This document shows positions 59,450 to 64,000 of a stretch of DNA of 64,000 bases, in pieces. The notes beneath the pieces were generated by a model. It was given only the letters and a program-made list of their open reading frames with translations. It searched no databases and was not told where the DNA came from. The stretch is taken from the NCBI RefSeq assembly GCF_037027445.1, contig NZ_JBANDL010000002.1:62001-126000 (forward strand), read 5' to 3'. The first letter of the stretch is position 1. Every line of letters starts with the position of its first letter. The translations under genes were made by a program, and so were the position numbers. This DNA comes from Lysobacter firmicutimachus. Lineage in GTDB: Bacteria > Pseudomonadota > Gammaproteobacteria > Xanthomonadales > Xanthomonadaceae.

Positions 59450-59523
59450 GGTGAGTTCTCCGTGATCGCCGCGCACGGCGGCGTGCGGACGCAATGCGTC
59501 CGAGGTGGTTCGCTACGGAGAAA

Positions 59524-59895
59524 TCAGGCGATCGGCGGCCTGAACGGGGTGGCGATCGGCTGCGTGGGGCGCCCGGGGACATTCCAGGACGCAGGCGCCA
59601 TGTGCAGCGGAATGGCGGCCGCAAGCCGGGGGAACTCGAGCAGGCAGGCCGTGCCCAGGCAGGCGGACAGGTCGCACGACGCCGGCGTGCAGCAGTCGCA
59701 TGGTGGATCGCGAGAGTCCGCGGCTCGCATCCCTTCGCCGCAGGGGGTGTCCGCCATCGCGACGGCAGCCGGCATGGCCGCCGCTGGATGCAGGGCGGAG
59801 TCCATTGCCTGGACCGGCGCAGCGAACGACGTGGCGATCAGAGTGATGATCACCAGCCAATGCAGCGCCTGACGGGCAAGCGGACGGAACGTCAT
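59524..59895 (-). CDS. CopL-like cysteine-rich exported protein
   Basis: The 123-residue protein has a signal peptide (ALHWLVIITLIATSFAAPVQA) and a cysteine-dense centre (PPCDCCTPASCDLSACLGTACLL). Small exported proteins of this look (CopL/DUF2946-like) lead copper-resistance operons in xanthomonads. It is the first gene of the minus-strand run with the barrel, HMA and MerT-like proteins. A role in copper or other soft-metal resistance is inferred from these features together. Confidence 0.72.
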   Translation of the reverse strand: MTFRPLARQALHWLVIITLIATSFAAPVQAMDSALHPAAAMPAAVAMADTPCGEGMRAADSRDPPCDCCTPASCDLSACLGTACLLEFPRLAAAIPLHMAPASWNVPGRPTQPIATPFRPPIA

Positions 59896-60124
59896 GGCCG
59901 GATTCTAGCGCTATCGATGCGTCTCTCCACGCCATTGGTCGGGGCGTCCGGTCCATTCAGCCGGCGCCGGGCGGGGTCGTTTGCCTGTTCGACGGCGGGC
60001 CTCCAGTGACCTTGGGTTCCGGCACATGCCAACATGCCCCCGTTGGACGCCGCAAAGCATCGCGGGTATCGGCCCAGCTATCTTGGGAGCGTGCCGGCCG
60101 ACAGAACCCGAAAACAGAAGAGCA

Positions 60125-60544
60125 ATGAGCATGTTCGATGACTTGAAGTTGCAAGACGAAGTGGTGACGGGGACGTGCGCTCTTCATGGCGGCGTCCTGG
60201 ACGTGGAGTTCGATCTGGAGCAAGACGGCGCCGATATCGGCGACTTCGCCGAGTTGATTTCCGCGTCCGAACGCTGGATTGCGGAATTCTCGTCGGAGAC
60301 GCTGAGCAAGTTGAAGGGTGCACTGGCGAAAGAACTGACCGATTCCGCCTACGAAGGCTGGGAGGAGGGCGCAACGGATCGGGACTACGCCGGTCTGGAA
60401 AAGGAGCTGACGCTGACGAAGATCCGCTTCTTTGCCGATGAGGCCGTATCGCTGGTGTTCGTGGCGAAGCGGGAATACGCCGATATGGACATTTATTGCC
60501 AGATCGATAAGGCGTTCGAGATCGAAGACGTCATGGTGGAGTAG
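60125..60544 (+). CDS. Acidic hypothetical protein, 139 aa
   Basis: The start at 60125 (MSMFDDLKLQDEVV) was chosen at the first reasonable ATG. The protein is acidic and soluble, with LEQDGADIGDFAELISASERWIAEF and EKELTLTKIRFFADEAVSLVFVAK. It resembles small DUF2262-type intracellular proteins, but I cannot name the family firmly. It converges with the BON gene six bases away. Confidence 0.65.
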   Translation: MSMFDDLKLQDEVVTGTCALHGGVLDVEFDLEQDGADIGDFAELISASERWIAEFSSETLSKLKGALAKELTDSAYEGWEEGATDRDYAGLEKELTLTKIRFFADEAVSLVFVAKREYADMDIYCQIDKAFEIEDVMVE

Positions 60545-60550
60545 CGGGCG

Positions 60551-61201
60551 CTACCGCACCCGGACCCGGTTATCGACCGCGCGGACCCCGGCGACCAGCC
60601 AGGCGGCGTCCTCGACGGCGTTGCGGGCCCGCCAATCGGCGACCTTTCCTTTCAGCACCACCTCGCCCTGCTCGTCCACTTCCACGCGCACGCGCTCCGA
60701 CTCCAGGTCGGCGCGGCGGCGCATGGCGTCCTTGATCGAACGCTTTACGTCTTCGCGGCAGCTCACGCGTCGAATCTCGATCCGGTTATCGATGGACGAA
60801 ACGCCCGCCAGGCGACGCAAGTCGGTTTCCACGCGGTTGCGCTGGTACTGCCAGTCCACCATGCCGGTCAACAGCACCCGCCCCTTGTCGACTACGACGG
60901 TGACCGAATCCTTCGGCAGCGTGGCGTCCCAGGCCAGCACTTCGACGGCTCTTCTGGCGATCAATTCGTCGTCGGGACAGGTTTCCGAAGCGCAGCGCAC
61001 TTCCACGTCGACGATTACGCCTCGCACGCCTCTGACCCTGGCCGCCGCGCTGGCCACGGCGTACTTGTCGGCCAGGCTGGGCACGTGGCCGGTCAGTCGG
61101 ACGAAGCGGTCTTCGACGCTGACGCCGATGCCGCTGGCGTCGACCCGCGGGTCGTAGCCCAATTCCTGCAGCACGTATCTGCGCAATTTCTCGCTGTTCA
61201 T
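60551..61201 (-). CDS. Protein with three BON domains
   Basis: The start at 61201 (MNSEKLRRYVLQELGYDPR) gives 216 residues made of three BON units, each with the pattern V.V.V..G.V.L.G.V and R.L.GV..V.N...V: residues 1-68, 75-145 and 148-216. The last reads VEVDEQGEVVLKGKVADW... GVRAVDNRVRVR. There is no signal peptide, so unlike OsmY it appears cytoplasmic. BON proteins bind membranes or peptidoglycan-linked partners under stress. It is divergent from the USP gene, a likely stress pairing. Confidence 0.9.
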   Translation of the reverse strand: MNSEKLRRYVLQELGYDPRVDASGIGVSVEDRFVRLTGHVPSLADKYAVASAAARVRGVRGVIVDVEVRCASETCPDDELIARRAVEVLAWDATLPKDSVTVVVDKGRVLLTGMVDWQYQRNRVETDLRRLAGVSSIDNRIEIRRVSCREDVKRSIKDAMRRRADLESERVRVEVDEQGEVVLKGKVADWRARNAVEDAAWLVAGVRAVDNRVRVR

Positions 61202-61380
61202 GACCGCCGCCCGAGGCCAGGGACTACAGTCGACGCCGCGACCGGGGGCCGGTCGCTGACTCCGATCAAGTCCGCCCCATTCAGCTTCTGGCGATGCGAA
61301 GATCTCTTGATCCAAATCATGCTTGCTCCTCGCCGCGGGCGTGCAATGGCTACACCCCGGCCGGCACGAGGAGCGGCGTC

Positions 61381-62217
61381 ATGTACAAGAGTCTGTTGTT
61401 GCCCCTGGTCGACCGCGACGGCGACGCCGACGCGCTGGACTTGGCCGTCCGTCTGGCGGCGCTCCACGGCGCACATCTGTCGGTGTTGGTCATGATCGAT
61501 CTGCCGCCGCCGGTGGTCGATCCTTGGGGGCTGATGCCGGACCCGGTGACCGCGCAATCGCATGCCGATCTGCGCGAACGCGGCAGCGCCCGGCTGGCGG
61601 CGCTGCGCGAGCGCCTGGCCGCCGAAACGATCGATTGGGAGGCCCGCACCGTCGAAGCGATGAGCATGGGCGCGCCGCGCGCAGCGACGCGAGAAAGCTA
61701 CGATTGCGATCTGGTGGTGCTCGGTGGCGCGATCGGCGATACGGTGGAGTCGGCGGTGCCCCGCGAATACTTCTCCAGCCTGCTGCTGGAGGCCGGTTGC
61801 CCGGTGCTGGTGGTGCCGCCGCGCTGCGCGGCGGAAGTGCCGACCCGGTGCATCACGATCGCCTGGCAGCCGACCCGCGAGGCAGCGCGCGCAGTCCGCG
61901 CGGCACTGCCGCTGCTTCGTGCCGCAAAGACGGTGGACGTACTGGCCATCGACGACGGCAAGACGCCCGATGCCGAACCTTCCGGACGGCGGATGATCGC
62001 TTATCTTCGCCGGCACGGCGTCGAAGCGTCTTGGGTCGCGCGTCCGGCAGGCGAAGAGACCGTCGCCACGCGAGTGCTCCAGTTCGCCCGCCACAGCCGT
62101 TCGCAGCTGCTTGTCGTCGGCGGCTACGGCCATTCGCGCCTGCGCGAATGGGCGCTCGGCGGCGTTACCCGCGAGCTGCTCATCGGCGCCGACCAGCCCG
62201 TGCTGTACGCGCATTGA
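61381..62217 (+). CDS. Tandem universal stress protein
   Basis: The 278-residue protein has two UspA units. The first runs MYKSLLLPLVDRDGDADALD to PVLVVP. The second starts RCITIAWQPTREAARAV and ends LVVGGYGHSRLREWALGGVTRELL, with the ATP-binding G-x-x-G-H-S/R motif. It is divergent from the BON gene. A truncated, nonsense-mutated relative lies at 11088-11651. Confidence 0.94.
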   Translation: MYKSLLLPLVDRDGDADALDLAVRLAALHGAHLSVLVMIDLPPPVVDPWGLMPDPVTAQSHADLRERGSARLAALRERLAAETIDWEARTVEAMSMGAPRAATRESYDCDLVVLGGAIGDTVESAVPREYFSSLLLEAGCPVLVVPPRCAAEVPTRCITIAWQPTREAARAVRAALPLLRAAKTVDVLAIDDGKTPDAEPSGRRMIAYLRRHGVEASWVARPAGEETVATRVLQFARHSRSQLLVVGGYGHSRLREWALGGVTRELLIGADQPVLYAH

Positions 62218-62239
62218 GCAAGCCGGCCGCTTGAACGCC

Positions 62240-63487
62240 ATGTCGGCCGCCGCTCCGCCGTCGTTGGTCGGCCTCGGGGTCGCCCTCGGTGTCGGCCTGT
62301 TGGTCGGACTGGAGCGCGAACGCGCGCACCGCGGACGCGCCGCACGCCAACCGGCCGGGATCCGCAGCTTCGCCCTCAGCGCGTTGATCGGCGCCACGTC
62401 GATGCAGCTGGGCGATGTCGGCCTGTTGGTGGCTGGCGCCACTGTCGGCGCGCTGATCGTCGCCGGCTACCTGAGCACACGCGAGCACGATCCGGGACTG
62501 ACCACCGAAGCGGCCTGGCTGTTGACCTTTCTTATCGGCGCGCTGGCCATGCGCGCCGCAGCGGTCTCCGCCGCGCTCGGCGTGATCCTCGCGGTGCTGC
62601 TGGCCGCGCGCGAACGCCTGCACCGCTTCAGCCGGCAATGGATAGGACGCGAGGAACTGCGCGGCCTGCTGCTGTTGGCCGCTTGCGCTTTCGTCATCCT
62701 GCCGCTGTTGCCCGATCGCGCGCTGGACCCGTGGGGCGCGGTCAATCCGCATCAACTGTGGACTCTGGCGGTCGGCGTGATGACGATCAGCGCCGGCGGC
62801 TATCTGGCTACGCGCGTGCTCGGCGCCCGGGCCGGGCTGCCGATCGCCGGCCTGGCGGGCGGTTTCGTGTCCAGTACCGCCACCATCGCGGCGATGGCCG
62901 AACGCGCCCGCGCCATGCCGGCGCAGGCGCCGTTGGCGGCCAGCGCCGCGCTGATGTCGAACATAGCGACCGTACTGCAATTGGCTTTGGTGCTGGGGCT
63001 GATCTCGCCGGTCTTGCTCGCGTGGGCGGCGCCGGCTCTGGTCGGCGCGGGCCTGGCCGCGCTGGCGGCGGCCTGGCTGGCTGCACGCGCCGCCGCAACC
63101 CTGAAGGACGAGGCGGCGCCGGTCGTGGCGGGACGGCCCTACGACCTGTGGGCTGCGCTTCGAATCTCGGCGCTGCTGGCTACCGTGCTGGTGGCCGCCG
63201 CGCTTCTGCGCGCCTGGCTGGGGCCCGCAAGCCTGCCGTGGGTACTGAGCTTCGCCGGGCTGGCCGACGTGCATGCCGGAGCCGCCGCCGCGGCCCAATG
63301 GGTCGCCCAGGGCGGCGAGGCGCGCTTGGCGCATTACGGCCTGTTCGGCGCGTTCGCGGTCAACGGTGCCATGAAGTGCCTGCTCGCGCTGGCGCGCGGG
63401 GGCTCGGCATACGCATGGCGAGTGACGGCCGGCGTGTCGGCGATGCAGGCGGCTTTCGTTCTCGGCGCGGCGCTGTCGGCCTGGTGA
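62240..63487 (+). CDS. MgtC/DUF4010 integral membrane protein
   Basis: The start at 62240 (MSAAAPPSLVG) gives 415 residues with about twelve hydrophobic segments. The N-terminal MgtC part includes GLGVALGVGLLVGLERERAH and GIRSFALSALIGA. The DUF4010 part includes GGFVSSTATIAAMAERAR and AGLADVHAGAAAAAQW. The function of this fusion family is unknown; a transport role is likely. It lies 22 bases after the USP stop and is probably cotranscribed with it. Confidence 0.92.
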   Translation: MSAAAPPSLVGLGVALGVGLLVGLERERAHRGRAARQPAGIRSFALSALIGATSMQLGDVGLLVAGATVGALIVAGYLSTREHDPGLTTEAAWLLTFLIGALAMRAAAVSAALGVILAVLLAARERLHRFSRQWIGREELRGLLLLAACAFVILPLLPDRALDPWGAVNPHQLWTLAVGVMTISAGGYLATRVLGARAGLPIAGLAGGFVSSTATIAAMAERARAMPAQAPLAASAALMSNIATVLQLALVLGLISPVLLAWAAPALVGAGLAALAAAWLAARAAATLKDEAAPVVAGRPYDLWAALRISALLATVLVAAALLRAWLGPASLPWVLSFAGLADVHAGAAAAAQWVAQGGEARLAHYGLFGAFAVNGAMKCLLALARGGSAYAWRVTAGVSAMQAAFVLGAALSAW

Positions 63488-63491
63488 CGCA

Positions 63492-63863
63492 TCAGCCTTT
63501 TCGCGTTCGTTCGGCGAGTTCTTCGTAGCGGCGACGGAACGCATCCAGGGACTCCTCGTCCAGTTCCTCGATGTCCATCAGCGCGTTGTTGGCTTGCTTG
63601 GTGGCGCGAATGAGTTCGTCCAGCTTGATGTGGATCGCCTCGGTGTCCCGGCTCTGAGTGTTCTGTATCAGGAACACCATCAAGAACGTGACGATGGTTG
63701 TGGCCGTGTTGATCACCAGCTGCCAGGTATCGGAGAACCCGAACAGCGGTCCGACCGCCCACCAGATGCCAATGGCCACGCCGGCCATGCCGAACGCCGC
63801 GGGCCGTCCTGCGAATCGGGCGGCGTGCTTGGCGAGACGATCGAAGGCGCGCGTCGCGGACAT
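63492..63863 (-). CDS. Low-affinity iron permease family protein
   Basis: The 123-residue protein has two hydrophobic helices (AFGMAGVAIGIWWAVGPLF and LVINTATTIVTFLMVFLIQNTQSRD). The motif FLIQNTQSRDTEAIHIKLDELI, followed by an acidic helical tail, is the family signature. In bacteria this family has no proven role in iron uptake. It converges with the MgtC/DUF4010 gene. Confidence 0.92.
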   Translation of the reverse strand: MSATRAFDRLAKHAARFAGRPAAFGMAGVAIGIWWAVGPLFGFSDTWQLVINTATTIVTFLMVFLIQNTQSRDTEAIHIKLDELIRATKQANNALMDIEELDEESLDAFRRRYEELAERTRKG

Positions 63864-63893
63864 AAGTCGCCCTCGCCGAGTCGAGCTCGGCGC

Positions 63894-64000
63894 TTACAGT
63901 ACGAGTTCATGAATGATCAAACTTGCGTCGCCCGGGTCGACACGGGCGCGAAACCCCAAGTGCGACGCCAGTTCGCGCATATCGGCGTTGCCGGCGAGAT
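63894..64000 (-). CDS. C-terminal end of a GNAT-type acetyltransferase (partial)
   Basis: The frame entering from the right edge ends AGNADMRELASHLGFRARVD followed by PGDASLIIHELVL and a stop at 63894. N-x-x-M-x-x-L-A-x-x-L-G-F is the typical last helix and strand of GNAT acetyltransferases, including Pat-type proteins. Only 34 residues are inside the window. Confidence 0.6.
   Translation of the reverse strand, partial: LAGNADMRELASHLGFRARVDPGDASLIIHELVL

Noticed and set aside
1..64000. CRISPR arrays, rRNA genes and complete tRNA genes
   Set aside because: No regular repeat-spacer array, rRNA sequence or full cloverleaf was seen on either strand; the tRNA-like pieces lack D- and anticodon arms.

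Overview
The window is high-GC, dense, gammaproteobacterial chromosome. Its family content (HAF-repeat and other secreted proteins, a CopL-like metal protein, tandem XapX proteins, an Hxs radical-SAM cluster) fits Lysobacter or a close Lysobacteraceae/Xanthomonadaceae relative. That placement is inferred from gene content; there is no rRNA gene or other definitive marker here.

Roughly the first 40 kb is accessory DNA. Positions 55-1845 hold a lone OLD-family TOPRIM ATPase. From about 2.1 to 10.9 kb lies a one-directional (+) mobile cassette of mostly overlapping genes: small orphans, a DUF3489 protein, an excisionase-like HTH, a D5-like ATPase, a coiled-coil protein, DUF2924, a large serine recombinase and a KorB/ParB-like protein. 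It is preceded by two perfect palindromes. From 11.1 to 18.6 kb there is a nonsense-mutated universal stress protein remnant, then a three-gene minus-strand biosynthetic operon: an FAD-linked oxidase with a frameshift in a run of nine T, a stand-alone A-T-reductase NRPS-like enzyme, and a methyltransferase fused to a MoCo-sulfurase-like PLP domain.

From 19.8 to 23.7 kb is a complete hxsDBCA operon: two radical SAM maturases, HxsD, and an HxsA substrate with seven His-Xaa-Ser units plus a peptidoglycan-binding domain. From 24.6 to 28.5 kb is a tightly packed trio: N6-adenine methyltransferase with target-recognition region, P-loop ATPase with zinc ribbon and helix-hairpin-helix, and HEPN RNase-like protein. 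It looks like an uncatalogued defence system. Between these blocks lie IS3-family ends, three decayed copies of one gene family, a tRNA-minihelix-like sequence and paired direct repeats with tRNA T-arm character, all signs of repeated insertion and deletion.

From 29 to 45.7 kb the content is mixed: an SDR/AraC divergent pair, a HAF-repeat secreted protein between IS remnants, other secreted proteins, a membrane LytTR regulator, a SulP transporter, and an XRE regulator with two matching operator-like sites in front of unknown genes. From 45.7 to 64 kb the window looks like ordinary chromosome: an alpha/beta hydrolase, amidohydrolase, isochorismatase and AraC group; a propeller-type histidine kinase with NarL-type regulator and MFS transporter; a mercury/copper-type metal operon; and a stress group (BON, USP, MgtC/DUF4010, low-affinity iron permease family). 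A GNAT gene runs off the right edge. No CRISPR array, rRNA or complete tRNA was found.
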